Assembly (NCBI GenBank): GCA_946560015.1
Contig: CAMNUC010000003.1
Coordinates: forward strand, 1-36,789
DNA: 36,789 nucleotides
DNA from: an uncultured Candidatus Saccharibacteria bacterium
GTDB lineage: Bacteria; Patescibacteriota; Saccharimonadia; Saccharimonadales; Saccharimonadaceae
Reading direction: 5' to 3'
This document shows, in pieces, positions 16,948 through 25,381 of this stretch (position 1 is its first letter; each line of letters starts with the position of its first letter). The notes under the pieces were generated by a model, which made no database searches, was not told the origin of the DNA, and saw only the letters and a list, made by a program, of their open reading frames with translations. The position numbers and the translations under genes are program-made.

Positions 16948-17073
16948 ATGTTTCTAAACAACAACCAAGCACAGAATAAGAAAAAGGCTCAACAAGAAGC
17001 ACGCCGTAAACAATGGATGAGAGCTGAGATGGAAGATGTCTTTGGTGATATGATGGACGAAATGGGGATGTAG
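16948..17073 (+). CDS. 41-aa micro-ORF downstream of the R-M-like pair (not in ORF track)
   Basis: MFLNNNQAQNKKKAQQEARRKQWMRAEMEDVFGDMMDEMGM*, preceded by SD TAAAGGAGATAAAT-ATG; basic N-half, acidic C-half. Confidence 0.6.
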   Translation: MFLNNNQAQNKKKAQQEARRKQWMRAEMEDVFGDMMDEMGM

Positions 17074-17075
17074 GC

Positions 17076-17648
17076 CTAGGGCTGCTGATTCTCAGCAACC
17101 TTTGCTCTCCAAATATCTAAATCGCACCGATGCAATACGCATCTCCCGTATAGTTCCTTTTCTACCCACTCCACTTTGTTGGTGGTTGAATTGTAATATG
17201 GTTTGGTTGGCATAAGTTCACCAAATAGATTAATGAGCGGCTCAGTGCGGGTAGGCAGAGTGCTTTGTTCGTCGTTAATTCTTTGTCTACTTGTCGTAGT
17301 GACAGGTACGCTGCTTAGAGCCGTTAAAGCTTGGTTCTGTGGCTTTTGGCCGTCGGGACGAGTATGAATGAGGCTCGAGCGATTCAGAGACTTCCTGGAG
17401 CAAATTTGAGCCTTTCTGGCGTATCTACGATATCCGCTAGTGCGAGCTAGAGCTTCGCTACTCCATTTTTGGCTTGCTGTAGCTTGTTTAACAGCTTCAG
17501 CAAACTCCAATTTTTCTCGGTTCCAACGCCAAAAAGTATCCTCAGAAATTCCAGCACCAAAACAGGCATCTCGAACAGTCAAGCCGTCCGTGATATAACC
17601 AATAATCTGGTCCTTGAGATCTTGAGTGTATTTACTAGGCCTAGCCAT
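17076..17648 (-). CDS. HTH protein resembling phage terminase small subunit / homeodomain-like DNA-binding protein at its N-terminus
   Basis: MARPSKYTQDLKDQIIGYITDGLTVRDACFGAGISEDTFWRWNREKLEFAEAVKQA is a typical TerS-like HTH; the C-terminus is unrecognised. Confidence 0.6.
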   Translation of the reverse strand: MARPSKYTQDLKDQIIGYITDGLTVRDACFGAGISEDTFWRWNREKLEFAEAVKQATASQKWSSEALARTSGYRRYARKAQICSRKSLNRSSLIHTRPDGQKPQNQALTALSSVPVTTTSRQRINDEQSTLPTRTEPLINLFGELMPTKPYYNSTTNKVEWVEKELYGRCVLHRCDLDIWRAKVAENQQP

Positions 17649-17751
17649 ACCCCTAATATATCATTTTTCTGTGCAGAAGGTTTTTATATGCAAATAGCAG
17701 AATGTATAAGAAAACCCGTAAAACTACCCCAGTTAATGTTATAATTAGCCT

Positions 17752-18138
17752 ATGAAAAAGACAGGTAAAATTATTATCCCCGATGGCGTAGATGTTTGGC
17801 CGCACGAACTCGAATCTGCTAAAGTATTAATTCGATATGGGCATACTGTTGAATTTCTTAAAGCCATAGATCAGAAAGGCAAGCAGACTGCTGATTGTTT
17901 AATAGATGGTGTCGCCTGGGAAATGAAAGCTCCAAAGGCGAGCAGTATCAAGGCTGTCGAAAGAAATCTAAAACGTGGTAAATGGCAATCTTGTCGAATC
18001 GTATTTGATTCTCGTAGGATGAAATACGTCCCAGATAAGGCTATCGAACGAGAGCTTAGAAAACGCTTTGCTGAAATTAAGGAGATTGAGAAGATTAAAT
18101 TTATAAACCGCCACGGTCAGGTGATTGACATTTTTTAA
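17752..18138 (+). CDS. CdiA C-terminal tRNase/PD-(D/E)XK-like small nuclease
   Basis: TADCLIDGVAWEMKAPKASS..AVERNLKRGKWQSCRIVFDSRRMK resembles the 'xPDxLI.G..wE.KsPk' nuclease signature; TATAAT-N6-ATG. Confidence 0.65.
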   Translation: MKKTGKIIIPDGVDVWPHELESAKVLIRYGHTVEFLKAIDQKGKQTADCLIDGVAWEMKAPKASSIKAVERNLKRGKWQSCRIVFDSRRMKYVPDKAIERELRKRFAEIKEIEKIKFINRHGQVIDIF

Positions 18139-18152
18139 GAGTTTGCTATAAT
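18125..18152 (+). promoter_or_regulatory. Sigma70-type promoter with perfect hexamers
   Basis: TTGACA (18125-18130) -16 bp- TATAAT (18147-18152), overlapping the 3' end of the nuclease ORF. Confidence 0.75.
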
Positions 18153-18158
18153 GGAGTT

Positions 18159-18208
18159 ATCGAAGCTTCTGCACGGTGCGTTAGTCACCTTCCGTAGAGG
18201 CTTCTTTT
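18159..18208 (+). ncRNA. Candidate ~50-nt hairpin small RNA or attenuator
   Basis: GAAGCTTCTgcACGG ... CCGTAGAGGCTTC stem (alternative GGTG/CACC apex) followed by TTTT, 7 nt downstream of the promoter. Confidence 0.55.
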
Positions 18209-18251
18209 GTTGTCGCTATTAGATTATTAGTTGTGATATAATTAAAGGGAT

Positions 18252-20264
18252 ATGGATAAGAGTTCTAAAAATTATTCATCAAGAATATATCTTGAAAAAT
18301 ATCTTGAAGATTTTGGCAAAAAATCCACAGTATATACTGCTTTAGTTGAGGCAATTACGAATGCAATAGATGCCATTCGCAATTTAGGGAATAATAGTGT
18401 AAAAGGTCGCATCGAGGTACATATAGAGCGTGAAGCCACATTAGTCGATGATCAAAACACTTCAATAAGAAAAATTACTATTGAAGATAATGGAGTTGGT
18501 TTCACAGATGAGAATCGCGATTCGTTTAATACGCTATATAGTCAGCTCAAGAGCTCAGATGGTGGCAAGGGTCTTGGCCGTATGTTTTATATTAAATATT
18601 TTCGTGATGTTTCGGTTAGTAGTATCTACTCAGATGATGGGAGCTATTATAGCAGAAATTTTCGTTTTGGAAGAAAATATGACATTATAGAAAACGAGGA
18701 GAATGGCCATATCGCAGGTGATGATTTGTACGCGACTGGTACGACGCTGGTCCTATCTGGATATATAGGCAAAACAGCTTTTAATGACGAGCTAGAAGTA
18801 TTTGCCCATCGCATATTAGAAAAGATACTAAACTACTATGTCATCAGCACCATAGATATGCCTACAATTATCATCTATGACGGTGACAAAAGTATTCAAC
18901 TAGATACGCTAATTGGTGAAGATGAGAATTGTGATATACGCAAAAAGGATAGTGGCACTTTTACTATCAAGGATCAGACTTTTAACTATCAGATGTTTGA
19001 ACTTAGGAGGGTATATACTCAAAAAAGCAGGATACTATTGACGGCAAATAGCAAAGTAGTGACCGAAACGAAGATAGAAAATTATGTTCCAGAGTTTTCT
19101 ACTGATTTTGTATCCACGAGTTCCGAGGGACAAGACGTCAAGTATATTGTGCGTTTTTATGTTTATGGTAAATACCTTGATCAAAATGTTAATAATGAGC
19201 GTACGGAGTTTAATTTTGCTGATGAGGCTGATATGATTTTTAATATTGGTCAAAAAGATATCGAAAAGCAAACTGCTCTAGAGGCAAAACGTTTGTTGGG
19301 AGACGAGGTTAAAACTCGTCTAGAGGCAAAAAGGCAAAGTATAGAGAAATATGCCGAGCAAAATGTATGGTATAAACCATATGTTCAATACTTAAACGTA
19401 GAACAGTTAAAGATGAACCTGTCGAATGAGGATATTGAGAATGAGTTGCATCTTGCTAAATTTAGACAAGATAAAACGAGACGAGAGAATGCTAATAAGA
19501 TATTCGATTTCAATCTTCCAAATAAAGATTTTTCTATGAAGACTCAAGTCGAAAAAATAGTGGATGCACTCACAGAGACCGATAAAAGTAATCTTGCTGA
19601 ATATATTGCATCGCGACAAACAGTATTAAGATTATTTGAGAAAGCTCTACAATGGGATTCGGAAGAAAAATACGAAAAGGAGTGCATCCTGCACGATATT
19701 ATTTTCCCAAGAAATAGAGACTTAACTGATACTCATTACTCTGACCATAATCTTTGGATTATTGATGAAAAACTGAATTTTACATCTTACCTAAGTTCTG
19801 ACAAACAGGCATTTGTCGAATCCAAAGACAGGCCAGATATTGCTGCTTTTCACTATCCAGTATCTTACAGGGGCGTAAATGAAGCACAGAATCCAGTCAG
19901 CATCTTTGAATTTAAGAGGCCAGGCAGATTTGACTTCATACGTCAGACAGAAGAAGACCCCATTGAACAAATCGTACGATATGTAAAACAGTTTCGTGAT
20001 GGAGAAATTAAAACTCCAGAAGGTCGTGAAATATTAGTGGGCAAGCATACACCTTTTTATGGTTATGTTATTGCGGATGTTAACGGCGACGTGCGTGACT
20101 GGCTTTCGGATGTAAAAGATATGAAGAGTTTACCAGACTGTCAAGGCTGGTTCGACGACCGCACGAATATAAACTTACATATCGAGTTTATAACTTGGGA
20201 GAAACTTTTAAAAGACGCTCAAATAAGACACAGAATATTCTTCGAAAAACTAGGTATCAACTAG
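18252..20264 (+). CDS. GHKL (HSP90/MORC-like) ATPase with C-terminal PD-(D/E)XK-like nuclease region; candidate defence effector
   Basis: N-box ALVEAITNAIDAI, G1 IEDNGVGF, G2 GGKGLGRMFYIKYF; C-terminal DRPDIAAFHYP...NPVSIFEFKRPG = D-x(n)-E-x-K. Confidence 0.8.
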   Translation: MDKSSKNYSSRIYLEKYLEDFGKKSTVYTALVEAITNAIDAIRNLGNNSVKGRIEVHIEREATLVDDQNTSIRKITIEDNGVGFTDENRDSFNTLYSQLKSSDGGKGLGRMFYIKYFRDVSVSSIYSDDGSYYSRNFRFGRKYDIIENEENGHIAGDDLYATGTTLVLSGYIGKTAFNDELEVFAHRILEKILNYYVISTIDMPTIIIYDGDKSIQLDTLIGEDENCDIRKKDSGTFTIKDQTFNYQMFELRRVYTQKSRILLTANSKVVTETKIENYVPEFSTDFVSTSSEGQDVKYIVRFYVYGKYLDQNVNNERTEFNFADEADMIFNIGQKDIEKQTALEAKRLLGDEVKTRLEAKRQSIEKYAEQNVWYKPYVQYLNVEQLKMNLSNEDIENELHLAKFRQDKTRRENANKIFDFNLPNKDFSMKTQVEKIVDALTETDKSNLAEYIASRQTVLRLFEKALQWDSEEKYEKECILHDIIFPRNRDLTDTHYSDHNLWIIDEKLNFTSYLSSDKQAFVESKDRPDIAAFHYPVSYRGVNEAQNPVSIFEFKRPGRFDFIRQTEEDPIEQIVRYVKQFRDGEIKTPEGREILVGKHTPFYGYVIADVNGDVRDWLSDVKDMKSLPDCQGWFDDRTNINLHIEFITWEKLLKDAQIRHRIFFEKLGIN

Positions 20265-20636
20265 CGTAGTAAGAATAAAGAGACGGAATGACTGGTTTAT
20301 GCAAAATAGGTTCGTTATACTCGGGCAGGGGGTATTAGTTTTACATCAATCATCAAAAAAACACAGCATAGCTGATGCAATATTACTACGCCACAAAATA
20401 TAATGGTTCTCACCCTGCACTAATTTTACTCGTCAAAAGCACAGTAATCAGTTATAATACTATTAATGCCCTATCAATGTTTGATCGTATACAAAGCTAA
20501 CTGGTTTACCTTCTAGTAGATCATCTATAATTAGAGTTCGAACCTCATTGATGGTGGTGTACCACATTGAGTTGTTACCTGCTTTGATAAACTTATTATC
20601 AATAATTATAACCGCCATTACGAAATATAACATTAT

Positions 20637-21854
20637 ATGACTATCAAAATTAATCTTGACCCGCTTGATGCCTTACGGATCTTCTACGAAGATGAGACCT
20701 TGGGTGTTTGGAATGGTGACTTCATCAAAAATGAGAAGCAGCGTAGACTTAGGCTGCCATCGATTCTACATGATTTTTTGGCGAAATATGGTTATCTTAA
20801 TGTCAACCATGGCAATAGTCAGTTGTGGATACCCGATAAAATTGATCAGACGCAAGCCAAGGTCGACGGCAAGCTTCAGGATATCTTAATCATTGGCAAA
20901 CTCCGCGGCGACCGTCTTGCGGCAATTTTGACCAGCGAGGTTGATCAGGCTAATCCAACACTGTTATTAGATGAATTGCCGGAAGAAAATGGCGATGATA
21001 TAACTCTAGTTTTCAACAAATCCACCTTGGATTTGCGGGGGTTTCTGATCCTTATGTTTCTGGAAAGTCCTACGGTATATGATACTACTGAAGTATATAA
21101 CCAGCCAAACGATGTAGACGAGCTGATTCAGAGTTACCATAATTATCAGCTTTCAGATTTGACCAAGAATAGTGCACCTTCCAAGCACTACATTTGCTAT
21201 GATGATGAGGCGAAAGAATTTCTAGGCCTTATTATATTGCAAGACCAAACTATTGTATTAAAGTTCAAATCATGTTTTGCTATACGCGAATTGGAAAACA
21301 TTTTTACCAAAGAATTCTACGAAAATGCTAGCAACTGCAACTATCAACATGCTCTTGATATTCTTCTGAGAATTATTAACCACTTAGAGAATGTCGAGGG
21401 CGTAGCTCCAGAGTTGGGAGAAAAGTACAAATTAGCTGGACGTTGTTGCTGGATGCTCAAGCAATGGAATGAGGCCGAAAACTGGTATAAAAAAGCCGAG
21501 CGCGTCTACAAGGATATGATGGCGGAGACCTTGGAGGAAGTGAGTGGGTTCTATGAAACTCTTGGTGTATTCTATTTCGATAAGGAAGACATTAACAAAA
21601 GTCAGGCCGCTTATCAGGAAGTTGACCGTATCAGTGAGTTTATGGGTGGGTCTAACCCTTATCGTAAAGGTCAGCGTATTTTACGCCAAGCCATGTTTAT
21701 GGCTGACGCTAAGCGTTATCAGAAGGCTATTGACCTGTATGATCAAGCTTTAGCAATGTTCCAGCAAGACCCTAAAGATTGCAAATATGATATCGCTCGC
21801 TGCCAGCAACTACGCGGCGAGGCGCGCAAAGCTCTCAAGGCAAAAACAAAATAA
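20637..21854 (+). CDS. Tetratricopeptide-repeat protein
   Basis: C-terminal TPR-like repeats: AGRCCWMLKQWNEAENWYKKAERVY, LGVFYFDKEDINKSQAAYQEVDRI, AMFMADAKRYQKAIDLYDQALAMF. Confidence 0.75.
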   Translation: MTIKINLDPLDALRIFYEDETLGVWNGDFIKNEKQRRLRLPSILHDFLAKYGYLNVNHGNSQLWIPDKIDQTQAKVDGKLQDILIIGKLRGDRLAAILTSEVDQANPTLLLDELPEENGDDITLVFNKSTLDLRGFLILMFLESPTVYDTTEVYNQPNDVDELIQSYHNYQLSDLTKNSAPSKHYICYDDEAKEFLGLIILQDQTIVLKFKSCFAIRELENIFTKEFYENASNCNYQHALDILLRIINHLENVEGVAPELGEKYKLAGRCCWMLKQWNEAENWYKKAERVYKDMMAETLEEVSGFYETLGVFYFDKEDINKSQAAYQEVDRISEFMGGSNPYRKGQRILRQAMFMADAKRYQKAIDLYDQALAMFQQDPKDCKYDIARCQQLRGEARKALKAKTK

Positions 21855-21882
21855 CACCAGATTGGTGTCATTTGTCAATACT

Positions 21883-21971
21883 TGGTGCGCTCGACTAGAC
21901 TTGAACTAGCACAGCTTAAAATCGCCACTACCACCTCAAGGTAGCGTGTCTACCAATTCCACCACGAGCGC
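21883..21971 (-). tRNA. tRNA-Leu (GAG)
   Basis: Minus strand GCGCTCGTGGTGGAATTGGTAGACACGCTACCTTGAGGTGGTAG...GTTCAAGTCTAGTCGAGCGCACCA with long variable arm and encoded CCA. Confidence 0.95.
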
Positions 21972-22001
21972 AAGGTACTCTTACATTATACCAAAAACAT
22001 C

Positions 22002-22033
22002 AAAATACCGCAAGGGTGTACTTGCGGTATTTT
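22002..22033. terminator. Bidirectional terminator
   Basis: AAAATACCGCAAG ggtgta CTTGCGGTATTTT. Confidence 0.8.
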
Positions 22034-22078
22034 TACTATAGGTATCTGTATCATCTAGAAATATACAGATGCTAATAG

Positions 22079-22369
22079 TTAGTCTTCTTCCTTAACGGTA
22101 TCGGCTTCGACAGCTTCTGTGTCTTTGGCAACTTCCTTATTGGCGTCTTTTGGCACTTTTGGGAAGGCGACATCATACAAACCTTTGAAAGCGTAAACGA
22201 TGCCAATCGCAATGATACCGGTATAAACCGTATAGCGTTCGCCTGGGCGAGCAGCGTTATAGGAGATAGCGGTAAAAATGCCGCCAGCAGCAGCAATTGC
22301 TACACCAATTAATAATTCTATGATTCCGCGTTTGCGGACTGATGCTTTATCTACAATTTTTTTACTCAT
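22079..22369 (-). CDS. Small membrane protein with acidic C-terminal tail
   Basis: 96 aa, two TM segments; TATAAT-N6-ATG. Confidence 0.7.
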   Translation of the reverse strand: MSKKIVDKASVRKRGIIELLIGVAIAAAGGIFTAISYNAARPGERYTVYTGIIAIGIVYAFKGLYDVAFPKVPKDANKEVAKDTEAVEADTVKEED

Positions 22370-22550
22370 ATCTACATTATACCATATTTTTAGATTATTC
22401 TAAGACAAATGATAAAACATACCGTATGGTGTGGGATTAGTATAATTGTAGCACAGATTTCTTAGAATGTCAAGCATTTTGTACGTTATGGTGCTGCGTT
22501 GCTGTCTTTTATTCCTTGTCTTCCCATATAGGTTACCTTAGAGAAAATAG

Positions 22551-22584
22551 AATAGACTCCTGTTTTGATTAACAAGAGCCTATT
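22551..22584 (-). terminator. Terminator of the 68-aa gene
   Basis: Minus strand AATAGGCTCTTGTT aatcaa AACAGGAGTCTATT; both mismatches become G-U only on the minus strand. Confidence 0.65.
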
Positions 22585-22608
22585 TGTACCTAAATAAATC
22601 CGTGCAAA

Positions 22609-22815
22609 CTAAGCTTTTTTCTTCAAAGTCAAGAAACCGTTACGTGGGTTTTCGTTCACGATGCGGTCTTCTGGCAAGTCGCATGGAGTGCCTTTACCAC
22701 CTTCTGCAGTCTTAGTGAAGAAATAAATCGTCTGTGGCTTGCCACCGCGCAAAGTAACTTCGGATTTGTGCAGATAGTAGGTAATACCCTTACTATTGGT
22801 ATGTTGATAGGCCAT
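22609..22815 (-). CDS. 68-aa conserved small protein of Saccharibacteria type
   Basis: MAYQHTNSKGITYYLHKSEVTLRGGKPQTIYFFTKT...CDLPEDRIVNENPRNGFLTLKKKA; SD AAGGAGG. Confidence 0.75.
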   Translation of the reverse strand: MAYQHTNSKGITYYLHKSEVTLRGGKPQTIYFFTKTAEGGKGTPCDLPEDRIVNENPRNGFLTLKKKA

Positions 22816-22937
22816 TCGTCCTCCTTAGAATTATTATATTCTTATCTTAAGCCGAAAAACTAGCAGCGTCAAGGGGTTTTATTGAGAATATCGAAAAAAC
22901 CTTATGTTTACCTCTGTTGAACTGAGGTAAAAAATAC

Positions 22938-23639
22938 TTATTTAAGAAATAGAAGGGCAACCTTGAGCGCAAGCCAGATAACGACTCGCACGATGATGAT
23001 TAGTACAAGTACCACACAGGCAATGATGGCGATGCCGGCTGGAGTCCAAGAAAAAATCGGCGAGGCATAGTTGTGTCGATAGAGCTCAGTAGAAGGGATT
23101 TTGGCGACAAGGTGATTGTCAGAGATATCAGTCTCTGGATATTTGGCAAGCTCAGAAGTCCAGCAATCAAGATACCCTGGGCTAGACCATTGCCAACCAT
23201 TAGCAATAGCCTGGGGCTGGCAGATGGCTGCGACAGCGGCGTAGATGTTGCCATAAGGGTTTGAGTCGTCCACTAGCTCTGAGCTAGCAGCCTCGATAGC
23301 AGCATTGGCGGCACGGATATATTGCTGCTCAAGATAAAAAGGGCCTGTACCGAAAGTAACTTGTTGAATACCATTATTCTCAACGATGTTGATGACGGTA
23401 TGAGAATAGACGTAATCACGTAGTGCAGTGAGGGTCTGCTGGATTTGCTCTTCATTCCCTTCTTGATCAGCAGTAAGAACAGCAGAACGAAGCTCAACCA
23501 TCTTGAGATGGTCCAATCTCAGTAAAGTAGCCGTGAAAAATAATAGTGGAATTAAAATAACAATCAGCTGCCAGGTCTGTACGGATTTGAAGCGCCTTTT
23601 GAGAAAATCGCGAATTCGATTTGTTTTTTTACCACCCAT
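22938..23639 (-). CDS. Membrane-anchored protein of unknown function (two TM helices)
   Basis: N-terminal TM, extracytoplasmic region, C-terminal TM. Confidence 0.7.
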   Translation of the reverse strand: MGGKKTNRIRDFLKRRFKSVQTWQLIVILIPLLFFTATLLRLDHLKMVELRSAVLTADQEGNEEQIQQTLTALRDYVYSHTVINIVENNGIQQVTFGTGPFYLEQQYIRAANAAIEAASSELVDDSNPYGNIYAAVAAICQPQAIANGWQWSSPGYLDCWTSELAKYPETDISDNHLVAKIPSTELYRHNYASPIFSWTPAGIAIIACVVLVLIIIVRVVIWLALKVALLFLK

Positions 23640-23678
23640 CTTCTCCTAATTATAGCATACCTATGTTACAATAAGCTC

Positions 23679-25001
23679 ATGAATATTTATATTTCGGGAA
23701 TTTCTGGCACCGGTATGGGGCCTCTGGCTTTGATGGCAAAGGATGCGGGGATGACAGTATTTGGTTCTGACACGCAGCCGGGTGCGATTACGAACGAGTT
23801 GACGAGTAATGGTGTAAAAATCTATCTTGGGGAACAAGATGGTGAATTTTTAAAGGCGCGAGCTAAAAATGATGGGGTGGATTGGTTTGTATATACTTCA
23901 GCGCTACCAGAAGATCATCCAGAGCTAATGATGGCACGCAAATTAAAGATTAAACACATCACTAAGCGTGATGAGCTTATTAGCTACCTCGTAAAAAAAC
24001 TAAAATTACAAATGGTGGCAGTGGCAGGTACTCACGGTAAAACCACGACAACGGCGATTATTGTCTGGGCGTGTTTGAAACTTGGAATACCGGTATCGTA
24101 TCTGATTGGTACGACTCTGCCATTCGCACCAGCTGGGATGTATGATCCAAAATCAAAATATTTTGTATACGAAGCGGACGAGTACGACCGTAACTTCTTG
24201 GCTTTTCGGCCATGGCTCGCAGCAATTACGACTGTGTCATTTGACCATCCAGATATTTATCCAGATGAACGAGCCTACAAAGAAGCCTTCTGGCAGTTTG
24301 AGAACCAAAGCGAGCAGGTGGTTCATGGTAATGAAATCGCAGCGGATATTGACTTGGCAGGTGAAGCACGGCGTTATGACGCGACATTGGCAGTCGATAT
24401 TTTGCAACGGATGATGCCCCAACCGCGTGGAATAGGTCGCTTTGTAAACTCTAATCGCAAGAAAATTGTCAAGGCGATCAATGAGTTCCCTGGTGTCGGT
24501 CGGAGGTTTGAGCAGGTATCAGAAGGGTTTTATTCTGATTATGCACATCATCCAGAAGAAGTAAAAGCGACTGTACAAATAGCTCGCGAAGAAGCAGAGC
24601 GACGTGGCTTAAAGGGCGTAGTGGTGGTATATGAGCCCCATCAGAATACGCGTCAAGCGAGTCTGGTTCAGGAATATGCAGATGCCTTTGCGGGCGTGGA
24701 GAGACTATATTGGCTACCAACTTATCTGACACGCGAGGACGAGTCGATCAAAGAGCTAGAACCCGGAGACTTTATTGATGTCTTGGAGAACAAAAAGATT
24801 GCAGAACCAGCAGAACTAGGTGAGAAACTAGGCGAGAAACTACTAGGTTGGCATGAGAAGGGGTATTTAGTACTGCTGATGACGGCGGGGCCGGCGGATT
24901 TGTGGTTGCGCAAGTTAGTCTATGCCGGAAATCAAGAGTCGGCGGCGACGCGATTCATTCATTCTTCACGCAATGCTTCAGATGAAAGTGATGTACGCTA
25001 G
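23679..25001 (+). CDS. murC: Mur ligase family protein (UDP-N-acetylmuramate--L-alanine ligase-like)
   Basis: ISGISGTGMGPLA, AVAGTHGKTTTTAIIVW, DEYDRNFL, SFDHPDIYPD, GVGRRFEQ, DYAHHPEEV. Confidence 0.85.
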   Translation: MNIYISGISGTGMGPLALMAKDAGMTVFGSDTQPGAITNELTSNGVKIYLGEQDGEFLKARAKNDGVDWFVYTSALPEDHPELMMARKLKIKHITKRDELISYLVKKLKLQMVAVAGTHGKTTTTAIIVWACLKLGIPVSYLIGTTLPFAPAGMYDPKSKYFVYEADEYDRNFLAFRPWLAAITTVSFDHPDIYPDERAYKEAFWQFENQSEQVVHGNEIAADIDLAGEARRYDATLAVDILQRMMPQPRGIGRFVNSNRKKIVKAINEFPGVGRRFEQVSEGFYSDYAHHPEEVKATVQIAREEAERRGLKGVVVVYEPHQNTRQASLVQEYADAFAGVERLYWLPTYLTREDESIKELEPGDFIDVLENKKIAEPAELGEKLGEKLLGWHEKGYLVLLMTAGPADLWLRKLVYAGNQESAATRFIHSSRNASDESDVR

Positions 25002-25014
25002 ACTGAGCTAGTTG

Positions 25015-25380
25015 CTATTTCTTATCATCGGACTCCGTAGTGGCTTTTGGTATGCCTAGAGATTCATCAGATAGGGGTCCAGGCGCATATGGATCAGCGA
25101 GAGCCTTGATACGGTTGTTGATTTTTTGAAGCTCTTTTAGATACTCGTCTAAATCCTTCTGGGTGAGTTCACCAGTTTCACTAAAGACGAAGCCGCTATT
25201 ATTGGAATTCGCATCAGCCTCAGCCTCGTTCTCGTCTGGCAAGTAGCCGGGACGCGAACGGTCAAGATAAATATCGCCGGAGCTACGATAAACCCAGAGG
25301 CTTACGCCAGTGGTAATGCTAGTAATTAAAATTGCTATCACGCCTAAGATGATGAGATTCTTTTTGCCACAGAGTTCCAT
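25015..25380 (-). CDS. Single-TM hypothetical protein
   Basis: 121 aa; ATG overlaps the upstream stop (TAAAATG). Confidence 0.6.
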   Translation of the reverse strand: MELCGKKNLIILGVIAILITSITTGVSLWVYRSSGDIYLDRSRPGYLPDENEAEADANSNNSGFVFSETGELTQKDLDEYLKELQKINNRIKALADPYAPGPLSDESLGIPKATTESDDKK

Positions 25381-25381
25381 T

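Larger units (their letters stand above)
5812..20565. mobile_element. Predicted ~14.75 kb integrative element at tRNA-Arg(CCG)
   Basis: Serine recombinase abuts the tRNA; imperfect direct repeat GGTGTACCAC-G/A-TTGA at 5812-5826 and 20556-20570; the interval holds accessory replication and defence genes. Confidence 0.6.

Noticed and set aside
5744-20570. Alternative genetic code (TGA as Gly/Trp) for CPR
   Set aside because: Genes end cleanly at TGA as well as TAA/TAG with no in-frame TGA in conserved cores; standard code fits.
22397-22468. Inverted repeat ATTCTAAGA/TCTTAGAAT (54-nt loop)
   Set aside because: A/T-rich, 9 bp, no T-tract or other supporting signal; compatible with chance.
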